DNA from: Pseudoselenomonas ruminantium
GTDB lineage: Bacteria; Bacillota; Negativicutes; Selenomonadales; Selenomonadaceae
Assembly (NCBI GenBank): GCA_902781305.1
Contig: CACZIV010000048.1
Location: 1 to 38,170, forward strand
Direction: 5' to 3'
DNA length: 38,170 bases
In this document: positions 25,559 through 33,511 of the stretch, piece after piece
How the letters are laid out: every line of letters starts with the position of its first letter
Position numbering within the stretch: position 1 is the stretch's first letter
Translations under genes and position numbers: made by a program
The notes under the pieces: model-generated
What the model was told of the DNA's origin: nothing
Databases searched by the model: none
Seen by the model: the letters and a program-made list of their open reading frames with translations, nothing else

Positions 25559-25588
25559 ATTATAGCACAAAGACAAAAGACATTGCAA
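25559..25588 (-). promoter_or_regulatory. Promoter of brnQ
   Basis: On the minus strand TTGCAA (25588-25583), an 18-bp spacer, TATAAT (25564-25559). Confidence 0.65.
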
Positions 25589-25703
25589 GAGCCTTTTTGT
25601 TTTTTCAGTGTAAACTCGTAAACTTTTATTTCCTAGATATATCTGTTATACTGTAAACAAAATTGTCCACGAAAATACATAGATTTAAGGAGGAAATGCC
25701 AAA

Positions 25704-26141
25704 ATGGCTGAAGATAATGAAGAAAAAAAAGAACTTGACCCACTGATTACCCAGCCCCACGGCGTGGAACAGCAGGCAAAAATGGAAATCGTCCATATGA
25801 TTCACAGCGGAGAATCCCCCTTTGACATCATCTACCATATCGCCAAACGGCTGGAAAAGTCCTCCGGCGAACCGGGCTATGCCCAATATGTAGAAGACCA
25901 GATACGCGCCGTCTACGGCTTTGCCCTGGAGCATGTAAAACCCATGCAGGACGAACTGCGGGATGTTGAAGAACGCTTGGAACGCATCAAAAAATCCTAC
26001 GAAAATCCCGCCTTCACCGAGGAAGAACACATCCGTATTGGGTTCGCTATCGAACGCCACAAGAAAAATATCGAACGGCTCAAAATCATGATTCAAAAGG
26101 CAGAAGCCGACCACGCCGACATGACCATTGTCAAAAATTAA
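25704..26141 (+). CDS. Coiled-coil-like cytosolic protein of unknown function
   Basis: 145 aa, strongly charged. Residues about 20-80 look globular (MEIVHMIHSGESPFDIIYHI). From about residue 80 to the end there is a long heptad-like helical stretch (DELRDVEERLERIKKSYENP, then IERHKKNIERLKIMIQKAEA). There is no signal peptide or known motif. The ATG follows AAGGAGG. It has its own terminator, shared with the convergent EAL-domain gene. I do not recognise the family. Confidence 0.7.
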   Translation: MAEDNEEKKELDPLITQPHGVEQQAKMEIVHMIHSGESPFDIIYHIAKRLEKSSGEPGYAQYVEDQIRAVYGFALEHVKPMQDELRDVEERLERIKKSYENPAFTEEEHIRIGFAIERHKKNIERLKIMIQKAEADHADMTIVKN

Positions 26142-26176
26142 AGAAGCCGCTGCTCACCAAAGAGCAGCGGCTTCTT
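26141..26176. terminator. Bidirectional terminator
   Basis: AAGAAGCCGCTGCTC pairs with GAGCAGCGGCTTCTT around a short loop. It ends both the coiled-coil gene and the convergent GGDEF-EAL gene; the latter's stop codon lies within the loop. Confidence 0.85.
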
Positions 26177-27968
26177 CTTTCATTTTTTCTTCTATCGCAG
26201 CAATCTTATCCGGCGCAATCTCGCGCAATTCTTCCATCAGCATGCTCAGCTGACTGGAGAGAGTCAGCACCGTACCGCCTCCATGCTCCGAATAGAGCGG
26301 CTCCTTATGCTCTACGACATAATCGTTTTTGATGAGTTCCTGATAATGCTCACCAGGTACCGGCTCAGAGAAGAAATATCCCTGGACATATTCACAGCCA
26401 ATCAGCCGCAAAAAATCCACCTGCTTCTGCGTTTCCACACCCTCGGCAATCACCAGCAAATCCAGCCGTTTGGCCATGCGCACAATGGAATCCAGAATAT
26501 TATCCGCCCGGCCGTTCTCCACGCCCTGCGAATCCGCCAAAAAGCGCAAATCAATCTTCAGCACGTTCACCGGCAAATCCTTGAGCATATTCAACGAGGA
26601 ATAGCCGCTGCCAAAATCGTCCATCAGAATAATAAAGCCTTTGGACTGCAATTCCGCAATGATTTCAATAATCTGCTGCGGATTTTCCACATAGGCACTT
26701 TCGGTAAGTTCCAATTCCAGTAGGCGCGGGTCAAGGTTGTACTTTTTCACCAAATCCTCAAACACCTGCACCAGATTGGGGCTGTAAAAATCCACACGCG
26801 ATACGTTGATGGATACCGGCAAAACCGTACGCCCCTCATCAATATCTGCACGCAGCTGCTGGCAGACTTTCTCCCAGACATATTTATCCAGTTGATAGAT
26901 AAAACCGTTCTGCTCGAATATCGGCACGAATTTCGCGGGAGAGATAAACCCCAGTTTGGGATGTGCCCAACGCACCAAAGCTTCAGCACCCACTATCGTT
27001 TCCGTCAGCAAATCGTACTTGGGCTGATAATAAACGATAAATTCATCCCGTTCCAAAGAGCCATTCATATTGTTGACGATAACCTGCTCATTGACGATAT
27101 TGGCCCGCATATCTTCTTCATACACGCCACAAACGGACAAACCATTGCGCGAAGCCTTAAATAAGGCCATCGCCGCCCTGTCCAGCATAGAATTTACGGA
27201 CAACGTCCGATCTTTGACCGTATAAACGCCAAAGTAAAATTCAATACGATAGTCCAAAGCAAAGGACACGGCCAACATTTGCAAAGAATGAATCAGATGT
27301 TCCCGCAAATTTCCACGAGTGGGGTAACACAGCAGGAAATTATCCGCATAAAGCCGCCCATAAACACAGGGTGTGAGCTGAATACTGGACAAGAACTGTG
27401 CCACATAACGCAGGAGTTTATCCCCAGTATCCTCACCGAACAAGTCATTGATAACTTTAAAGCGGGCAATATTAAATCGCATGATTTCAAATTCCAGATC
27501 CGGATATTTTTCCAAAATTTCCGCAGCATTCCGACAGAACGCCTTTTTATTGTAAAGATTGGTCAACCGGTCATAATGCAGGTTGTACAAAAAGCTGGCA
27601 AACCCGCGCTGCACGTTAATACCGCAAAGCAGGTAGCCCTCCTCCCCCTCCCGGAACATCATCAGCAGGCGATGCGTGATGTGCTTGCGGTTATGGGTGG
27701 AAAACTCTACGGCCGCCCGTATGGTGAAGCCTTGCGCAGTCCCGACTTCTCCACAGGCAATTTTACACACTTTGACCATGGACAATTTATTCCGGTTAGC
27801 CGCCAAAAGCTCCATGACCGGCTCCCGTCCCTGAACGTAACTTAATGACCCCACGCCAAAGGCGATGACGTCTTCAGCCAACAAGTCATATATTCCAGTG
27901 GTACTACCGGATTCATAATATTCCTGGATAAACTTATTTACCAGACTTGTAATCTCGCTACGCTCCAT
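26154..27968 (-). CDS. c-di-GMP phosphodiesterase with NTF2-like N-domain, degenerate GGDEF and intact EAL
   Basis: 604 aa. Residues 1-125 resemble an NTF2/SnoaL-like fold, probably a ligand-sensing domain. Residues about 130-290 are a GGDEF domain whose signature has decayed to YADNF (207-211), so cyclase activity is unlikely. Residues about 305-560 are an EAL domain with EAL at 329-331, a DDFGSGYSSL metal/loop-6 motif and IAEGVETQKQ, so c-di-GMP hydrolysis is expected. No transmembrane helix is seen, so it acts in the cytosol. It stands alone. With the hydrogenase-like GGDEF protein at 10827-12587 the window holds one likely maker and one likely breaker of c-di-GMP. Confidence 0.9.
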   Translation of the reverse strand: MERSEITSLVNKFIQEYYESGSTTGIYDLLAEDVIAFGVGSLSYVQGREPVMELLAANRNKLSMVKVCKIACGEVGTAQGFTIRAAVEFSTHNRKHITHRLLMMFREGEEGYLLCGINVQRGFASFLYNLHYDRLTNLYNKKAFCRNAAEILEKYPDLEFEIMRFNIARFKVINDLFGEDTGDKLLRYVAQFLSSIQLTPCVYGRLYADNFLLCYPTRGNLREHLIHSLQMLAVSFALDYRIEFYFGVYTVKDRTLSVNSMLDRAAMALFKASRNGLSVCGVYEEDMRANIVNEQVIVNNMNGSLERDEFIVYYQPKYDLLTETIVGAEALVRWAHPKLGFISPAKFVPIFEQNGFIYQLDKYVWEKVCQQLRADIDEGRTVLPVSINVSRVDFYSPNLVQVFEDLVKKYNLDPRLLELELTESAYVENPQQIIEIIAELQSKGFIILMDDFGSGYSSLNMLKDLPVNVLKIDLRFLADSQGVENGRADNILDSIVRMAKRLDLLVIAEGVETQKQVDFLRLIGCEYVQGYFFSEPVPGEHYQELIKNDYVVEHKEPLYSEHGGGTVLTLSSQLSMLMEELREIAPDKIAAIEEKMKEEAAALW

Positions 27969-28096
27969 TCCCCATCGTCCCTTTCAGGATATTTTGACTC
28001 TTTTATTATTATATCATATCCATTCTCAAAAATGTGCTTATTTTTTAGCTTAATGCTATGAGTAGTTAGCTGCACAGGTACAACAATACGTCCTAC

Positions 28097-28387
28097 TTAC
28101 ATCATAAGAACCCCTTCTGCCTGATATCCTTCCTTAGCCCCAAAATGTTCAGCCTTTCCCTGATATTTATTACCCAAATTATAAAAACGCAGGCTATCCT
28201 TCTCTTCATCTATTATATTGAGCAGTTGATGCTGCATCTCTTTATACTGCGATTCGTCCAACACACATTCAAAAACGGAATTTTGTACGCGCTGACCGTA
28301 CTTTACACAGCACTTTGCCACTTTTCGCAAACGAGCCTGCCCCCCCTCAGACTCTGTATTCACATCATAAGTCACTAAAATCAGCAT
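28097..28387 (-). CDS. cas2: CRISPR-associated endoribonuclease/adaptation protein Cas2
   Basis: 96 aa, beginning MLILVTYDVNTESEGGQARL with the conserved aspartate after the first beta strand. With Cas1 it forms the spacer integration complex. The RLRKVAKCCVKYGQRVQNSV and FECVLDESQYKEM stretches match type I-C Cas2. The ATG follows GAGGG. Last gene of the cas operon, 9 bp after cas1. The 128 bp beyond its stop (27969-28096) show no clear terminator. Confidence 0.96.
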   Translation of the reverse strand: MLILVTYDVNTESEGGQARLRKVAKCCVKYGQRVQNSVFECVLDESQYKEMQHQLLNIIDEEKDSLRFYNLGNKYQGKAEHFGAKEGYQAEGVLMM

Positions 28388-28396
28388 ATTTTGCCC

Positions 28397-29428
28397 TCAT
28401 TTCCATAAAAATGTCGGATATTCATCTAAATCACCGCGTATGGTACGTACTAAAAGCAGCGACTGCACATAAGGTACCAACCCCCAAACAATTTTTTCTT
28501 CCAAAAATGGATGCACTATCGCCTCACGCTTTCTCTCCTGCCATTCCTGCAAGAAACGCCGCCTGCCACTATCACTTAAAAAAGTAACACCATTTTCCTT
28601 TTCATCAAAGTCATCAGGTTTAATCACCCGATTATTGATAAGTGTTATCACGAAACGATCCGCATATATCGCCCGTAATTCTTCCATCAAATCCAACGCA
28701 AGCGAAGTTCTCCCCGGTCTATCGGTGTGCATAAAGCCCACATAAGCATCTAAACCTACACTTTCCAAAGCCGATGCACAATCATGTGCTAAAAGCGTAT
28801 AAGCAAAAGAAAGCAACGCATTGACTCTACCAATCGGAGGTCGCTTGCTACGCCCCTTAAACGTAAAATCCTTTTTATTCTGCAAAATCAAGTCTTCAAA
28901 TACTGCAAAATACGAACTCGCTGCATTTCCTTCAATCCCTCTTAACTCATCAACATTTCCAGCCTTTCTTGCCGATTTTACCGCATACTTCAAGTCATTG
29001 CTGATTAAACGAAATTTTTCTCCATCAATATTTAGAGGATGATCCCTTCGTGCCCTTTCCAAAACAGACCTGGCATTATAAATCTTTCCTGCTATAAAGT
29101 TTCGTGCAAACCCGCAGCTTTTTTCTTTATCTTCAGATAATTTATATTGTTTCTTTCGCAGCAACACATTCCCCGGATTTTCTCCACAAACCCGCGCTAA
29201 AAAGCGACCATGTGTCGACAAAAAACAAAGTCCTATGCCTCTTTTCGCACATTCTCCCATTAAAAACGGACTGGCCCCCTTATAACCAAAATACAGAATA
29301 TTTTCCAATGTAAGCAACGGTACTCGCCCTAGAACTGTCTCTTCCTTTTTCACAACAATATTTTCATTTTCCAAGGCCAAATAAGCATCTTCCGTTAAAA
29401 TAAACAACGTATTGAGCAGCCGTCTCAT
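28397..29428 (-). CDS. cas1: CRISPR-associated integrase Cas1 (type I-C)
   Basis: 343 aa. The metal-binding active-site residues appear as the glutamate in ELRGIEGNAASSYF, the histidine in GFMHTDRPGR, and the aspartate/glutamate in LALDLMEELRAI. It starts MRRLLNTLFILTEDAYLALE, typical of I-C. The ATG at 29428 has GGAGG at good spacing and abuts the cas4 stop; the longer in-frame start at 29464 lies inside cas4. It inserts new spacers at the leader end of the array, which here lies beyond cas4 on the 32.1-kb side. Confidence 0.96.
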   Translation of the reverse strand: MRRLLNTLFILTEDAYLALENENIVVKKEETVLGRVPLLTLENILYFGYKGASPFLMGECAKRGIGLCFLSTHGRFLARVCGENPGNVLLRKKQYKLSEDKEKSCGFARNFIAGKIYNARSVLERARRDHPLNIDGEKFRLISNDLKYAVKSARKAGNVDELRGIEGNAASSYFAVFEDLILQNKKDFTFKGRSKRPPIGRVNALLSFAYTLLAHDCASALESVGLDAYVGFMHTDRPGRTSLALDLMEELRAIYADRFVITLINNRVIKPDDFDEKENGVTFLSDSGRRRFLQEWQERKREAIVHPFLEEKIVWGLVPYVQSLLLVRTIRGDLDEYPTFLWK

Positions 29429-29429
29429 A

Positions 29430-30095
29430 TTACAAATCCTCCACATACGCTTGATAGTACGCATTCACAGATTTTTTCTTAGCCAACTTCGGCAAGCATA
29501 AATCTTTCAAGGAACAGGAATTACATTTTTTATTTGAACGTACCTTTGGTGTAACACCTCTTGCATAATAATCATGCATCTCCAAAAACATATTCTTTAC
29601 TTCCTGGCGAAGTTCTGATGTCAGAACCACTCTTTCCCGACGATGTATTTCATCATAGAAGAGCTGTGCCTCAGGAATATCACAACAAAGCATTTCTTCC
29701 AAACACATAGCCTGAGCACACAATTGTAAAGCATCTGATTTATCCTGTTTCGGCTTTCCTCGTTTGTATTCCACAGGACAAGGTTGCCATGCGCCTTCAC
29801 GTCCTAAAAGGAACGCACCTGTTTCACCTTTTGTAAATTCCACCACATCACATTGTCCTGTAACCCCCATCCGCGATGAAAATACCCGCATTCCCCGGCA
29901 TATCAGCAAATCCCCTCGCTTTTCCGTAAACTTTTCGTCATGACATCGTTCATGTACAATTTTACCTTCCACCGTCCGTAGATTCTCCTGCCACTGCCAC
30001 TCCACATGAATAAGCGCCCATTGACGACGACAAAAGGCAAAATGCTGTATTCCTGAAATCATCAAATAATCCTCTTCCCGATATTCCATATTCAT
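29430..30095 (-). CDS. cas4: CRISPR-associated exonuclease Cas4
   Basis: 221 aa. A RecB-like nuclease that trims prespacers and helps select the PAM. The first cluster cysteine is in FCRRQWALIHVEW. The C-terminus has the remaining cysteines (CNSCSLKDLCLPKL) for a 4Fe-4S cluster. The nuclease core has VEGKIVHERCHD, CPVEYKRGKP and the LQLCAQAMCLEE helix. The start is ATG 30095. Only 23 nt separate it from the last CRISPR repeat, so no ordinary promoter fits there. It is probably read through from the array or from a promoter in old spacers. Confidence 0.94.
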   Translation of the reverse strand: MNMEYREEDYLMISGIQHFAFCRRQWALIHVEWQWQENLRTVEGKIVHERCHDEKFTEKRGDLLICRGMRVFSSRMGVTGQCDVVEFTKGETGAFLLGREGAWQPCPVEYKRGKPKQDKSDALQLCAQAMCLEEMLCCDIPEAQLFYDEIHRRERVVLTSELRQEVKNMFLEMHDYYARGVTPKVRSNKKCNSCSLKDLCLPKLAKKKSVNAYYQAYVEDL

Positions 30096-30118
30096 GCCAT
30101 CAACCTCATTTCACCCCA

Positions 30119-32104
30119 ATTTCAATCTACCCCCCGTAAAGAGAGCGACTTTTGCAGTGCCAGACATTCATCTGACCTATTGGTAAATTCAATCCACGCT
30201 CCCCGTGAAGGGAGCGACGTGTACTCCTTGCCATTCTCCTGTTCTTCCAACCATATTTCAATCCACGCTCCCCGTGAAGGGAGCGACAGCGTATTGGCGC
30301 CGCCCATGTCCCGGATTTTCTATTTCAATCCACGCTCCCCGTGAAGGGAGCGACGTAGTTGTTATTAACTGGAATAAGCTGGATGATATTTCAATCCACG
30401 CTCCCCGTGAAGGGAGCGACCAAACGTATCGCTAGAATAGCTTGAATCGTCAAATATTTCAATCCACGCTCCCCGTGAAGGGAGCGACCTTCATCGTAGC
30501 CTTCAAATTCTTCTTTTATCAGATTTCAATCCACGCTCCCCGTGAAGGGAGCGACGGCACAGTGATGCTTGACTTCTACGGCGAGTTCACATTTCAATCC
30601 ACGCTCCCCGTGAAGGGAGCGACAGCGCATCAAATCCAGCTCGAGTCATGTTAAGTATTTCAATCCACGCTCCCCGTGAAGGGAGCGACTTCCTTAATGG
30701 GCTGACGGGTATCAATGATATTATTTCAATCCACGCTCCCCGTGAAGGGAGCGACAGATATGAATTCCATTCTCGTGTCTCATATCAATCTATTTCAATC
30801 CACGCTCCCCGTGAAGGGAGCGACGTTGGAAATAGTTCACAGAAATTATTCCATAGATATTTCAATCCACGCTCCCCGTGAAGGGAGCGACCAATAATCG
30901 CGGGGAATTTAGCTGCATATAGTGATATTTCAATCCACGCTCCCCGTGAAGGGAGCGACCAGAGGATTCTGAAAATGGTATTATAGAGATAGGCAATTTC
31001 AATCCACGCTCCCCGTGAAGGGAGCGACCAAGATAAAGAGATGGGACAATCGATTATTAGGGATTTCAATCCACGCTCCCCGTGAAGGGAGCGACATTGG
31101 GCAGATATTCCTGCTGGTGATGGCGATGATATTTCAATCCACGCTCCCCGTGAAGGGAGCGACTGCGCTGTTAAATGCAAATAATCCTAATGATGATTTC
31201 AATCCACGCTCCCCGTGAAGGGAGCGACTGCCCGGCTGATGAACTGGCTATCGCTGGCAGCGGGATTTCAATCCACGCTCCCCGTGAAGGGAGCGACATT
31301 TGCCGTATTTTCCAGTATTTGCGGAATTTGTATTTCAATCCACGCTCCCCGTGAAGGGAGCGACCTAGCGGACGGGAATACGCCGCGAACTCTGACCTTA
31401 TTTCAATCCACGCTCCCCGTGAAGGGAGCGACAACAGCTCGGGTGCAACATATGGAGCAATGAAAAATTTCAATCCACGCTCCCCGTGAAGGGAGCGACT
31501 TGCAACAACTTCTGATGAGCGCACAAGCTCCAGTAATTTCAATCCACGCTCCCCGTGAAGGGAGCGACGTTGAGGAAACCTTTGATACCTACATAGGGTA
31601 CGAATTTCAATCCACGCTCCCCGTGAAGGGAGCGACCAGATAAGCTGCTCAATCTGAGCGCTCCTACCGGTATTTCAATCCACGCTCCCCGTGAAGGGAG
31701 CGACGAGAAGGTGCGGAAAAAGCGGAGGGCTGACAATATTTCAATCCACGCTCCCCGTGAAGGGAGCGACTACAACCCGAACAGCGTGGCACCGCCAGAG
31801 ATATTTCAATCCACGCTCCCCGTGAAGGGAGCGACATTTACAACTTAGGACTTTTTATTTTTTTTAGTTATTTCAATCCACGCTCCCCGTGAAGGGAGCG
31901 ACATCGAAAAAATGATTAAAGCAGATGCTATAAAAATTTCAATCCACGCTCCCCGTGAAGGGAGCGACCGGAACACCGTATCAGACATGGTCGGATGTAT
32001 GGGATTTCAATCCACGCTCCCCGTGAAGGGAGCGACGGTATCTGCTTGTCTGCATACAAAAATTCATCATCATTTCAATCCACGCTCCCCGTGAAGGGAG
32101 CGAC
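30119..32104 (-). CRISPR. Type I-C CRISPR array, 30 repeats and 29 spacers
   Basis: The repeat is 33 bp. On the minus (crRNA) strand it begins GTCGCTCCCTTCACGGGG and ends CGTGGATTGAAAT, the I-C consensus style with an 11-nt handle TGGATTGAAAT. I count 30 units starting at plus-strand positions 30119, 30186, 30255, 30322, 30388 and so on to 32072, with spacers of 32-36 nt. The unit at 30119-30149 is clearly degenerate (31 bp, five or more changes) and the one at 30186 has one change. These are the old, leader-distal end, so transcription runs right to left and the newest spacer is at 32037-32071. All other repeats look identical. Confidence 0.98.
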
Positions 32105-32256
32105 AGCCCAACATATGTGTTCCGAAAAAGAAGGCCTGTCACTTTATTTTTCGCGAACCTCTATATAAGGGCAATAAATTTGCTAATGCTCTTAGCTTAT
32201 CAAGCAATCTAAATCATGTGTGATTCAACTTCGCACATAACAGATTCATCTCAATA
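32105..32256 (-). promoter_or_regulatory. CRISPR leader
   Basis: The 152 bp between the cas7c stop and the first repeat are AT-rich and lack an ORF. On the minus strand a TTATATAG sits near 32162-32170 as a possible -10. Just downstream lies AAAAATAAAGTGA (plus 32139-32151), shared exactly with the start of the cas5c transcript. The leader-end position fits the intact repeats on this side. Confidence 0.75.
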
Positions 32257-33147
32257 TCAAATCAATTCCGTACAAGTGACACCATCAGGCATATCACTTT
32301 GATTAACTTTTATCTCGTAATCACCAAAGGAACGCGGCGTTTCGGTCTCTCGCCGTTGCACCGTAACACGATCAAACAACTGATAAGCAGGTGCATTGCC
32401 CAATTCACTTTCATGCTTGAATACAATAAGTTTCCTCACCGCCATATTGCCACGAGCCGCCGAATGGTCCAGTTCAAACATGTTGATGATAGCCTTCCAC
32501 AACAGTTCCAAATCTTCTTCGCTAAAACCGGTAGTCTTTCTGGCTAAATTGGCAGAGATATGACCCTCCACACGATAAAGGGCATACGGAACAATGAATT
32601 TCCGCCCCAGCATGGTATTCTTACCACTTTCCAATTCATTTTCTGTCGCAACCGTCAAACGAGAAATTGCAACTTCCTGCGGCATAATCGGGTCAATACT
32701 ACGTGCAAATCCTAATTGTACAGGGCCACGTACCTGCCCACAGTTTAATTTTGCCGCAGTGAATGTAGTCATAACCGCCCCAAAAGTTCTAATGTCAAAG
32801 AAATTCTTACACATGAAATCACGAATCTTCACATCCGCATCAGGGTCTTTCTTCTTGATATCTTTTGCCTCTGCATCACTAATCCCCAAATAAGCAAAAG
32901 CCTCTTTATTGCTCCGTTCCAAGGGAACGCGCTCTTTTACATAAATGCGGCAGCCTTCCTTCCCCTCACAGGCCGCTTCCACATAGTTACGAATCTTACG
33001 CTTTAGGCAAACATCTGTTACCAGCCCATGTCCGGTTTCCTGGTCAATCCGAGGCATATTTCCTGCATCCGGGTCGCCATTTGGATTGCCATTCTCCACA
33101 TCAAAAAACACCACAAAATCATAACGATTTTTGATAATCTCAGCCAT
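32257..33147 (-). CDS. cas7: Cascade backbone protein Cas7c (Csd2)
   Basis: 296 aa. Cas7 subunits polymerise along the crRNA in the type I-C Cascade. It starts MAEIIKNRYDFVVFFDVENG, then NPNGDPDAGNMPRIDQETGHG, the Csd2 signature, and has a central FFDIRTFGAVMTTFTAAKLN and VRGPVQLGFARSIDPI. The ATG at 33147 (AAGGAGG at 9 nt) is preferred over 33156, which abuts the ribosome site. It overlaps the cas8c end by 8 nt. Usually cas4 follows directly; here the leader and array intervene. Confidence 0.95.
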   Translation of the reverse strand: MAEIIKNRYDFVVFFDVENGNPNGDPDAGNMPRIDQETGHGLVTDVCLKRKIRNYVEAACEGKEGCRIYVKERVPLERSNKEAFAYLGISDAEAKDIKKKDPDADVKIRDFMCKNFFDIRTFGAVMTTFTAAKLNCGQVRGPVQLGFARSIDPIMPQEVAISRLTVATENELESGKNTMLGRKFIVPYALYRVEGHISANLARKTTGFSEEDLELLWKAIINMFELDHSAARGNMAVRKLIVFKHESELGNAPAYQLFDRVTVQRRETETPRSFGDYEIKVNQSDMPDGVTCTELI

Positions 33148-33511
33148 TGTCCTCATCCTCCTTCTTCGTATACCGTGCCTGTACTTGATGATAATAACCT
33201 AAAACAAACATACCTTGTTCTTTTAATGGCAAAATATTGGGTATCGCGCCTGCATCTATCTTTCCCATAAGTAAGGTCAGCTGTTTTTCAAAGTAAATCT
33301 TCTTGCCATCTTCCAGTTTTCGCAAATGATGACCAGATAGTTTCTGCAAAATCGGGAAAATCCTAGCTGGAGTTGCACACGCTGAGTCAAAATACTTATC
33401 CTTAATGGTCGCATTAACCCCTTTATTTGCCTCCGCTTGGATATGTTCCCAAACTGCAAACACTCGCCCCAACACATATGCTACATCATTTTCATTTTCA
33501 TTCAAAGCCAC
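33140..33511 (-). CDS. cas11: Small Cascade subunit Cas11c, internal translation of cas8c
   Basis: In type I-C the small subunit is made from an internal start in cas8c. Here GAGAGGG at plus 33518-33524 lies six nt before an in-frame GTG at 33511. The 123-aa product begins MALNENENDVAYVLGRVFAV, closely like the known Cas11c start (a short NxN stretch, then AYxLGRLFAV). Size and position match. It would line the Cascade belly and stabilise the R-loop. Confidence 0.75.
   Translation of the reverse strand: MALNENENDVAYVLGRVFAVWEHIQAEANKGVNATIKDKYFDSACATPARIFPILQKLSGHHLRKLEDGKKIYFEKQLTLLMGKIDAGAIPNILPLKEQGMFVLGYYHQVQARYTKKEDEDNG

Noticed and set aside
25424-25600. T-box or other known riboswitch upstream of brnQ
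   Set aside because: The leader is only about 130 nt and lacks the T-box sequence and specifier stem; the leader-ORF explanation fits better.
30150-32071. Self-targeting spacers within this window
   Set aside because: By eye no array spacer showed a long match to the rest of the window. This is not exhaustive; a database comparison of the 29 spacers would be needed to name phage targets.
30122-32094. Many short ORFs with repeated IHAPREGSD, STLPVKGAT or SLPSRGAWIE words
   Set aside because: They are translations of the CRISPR repeat in different frames, with no ribosome sites.
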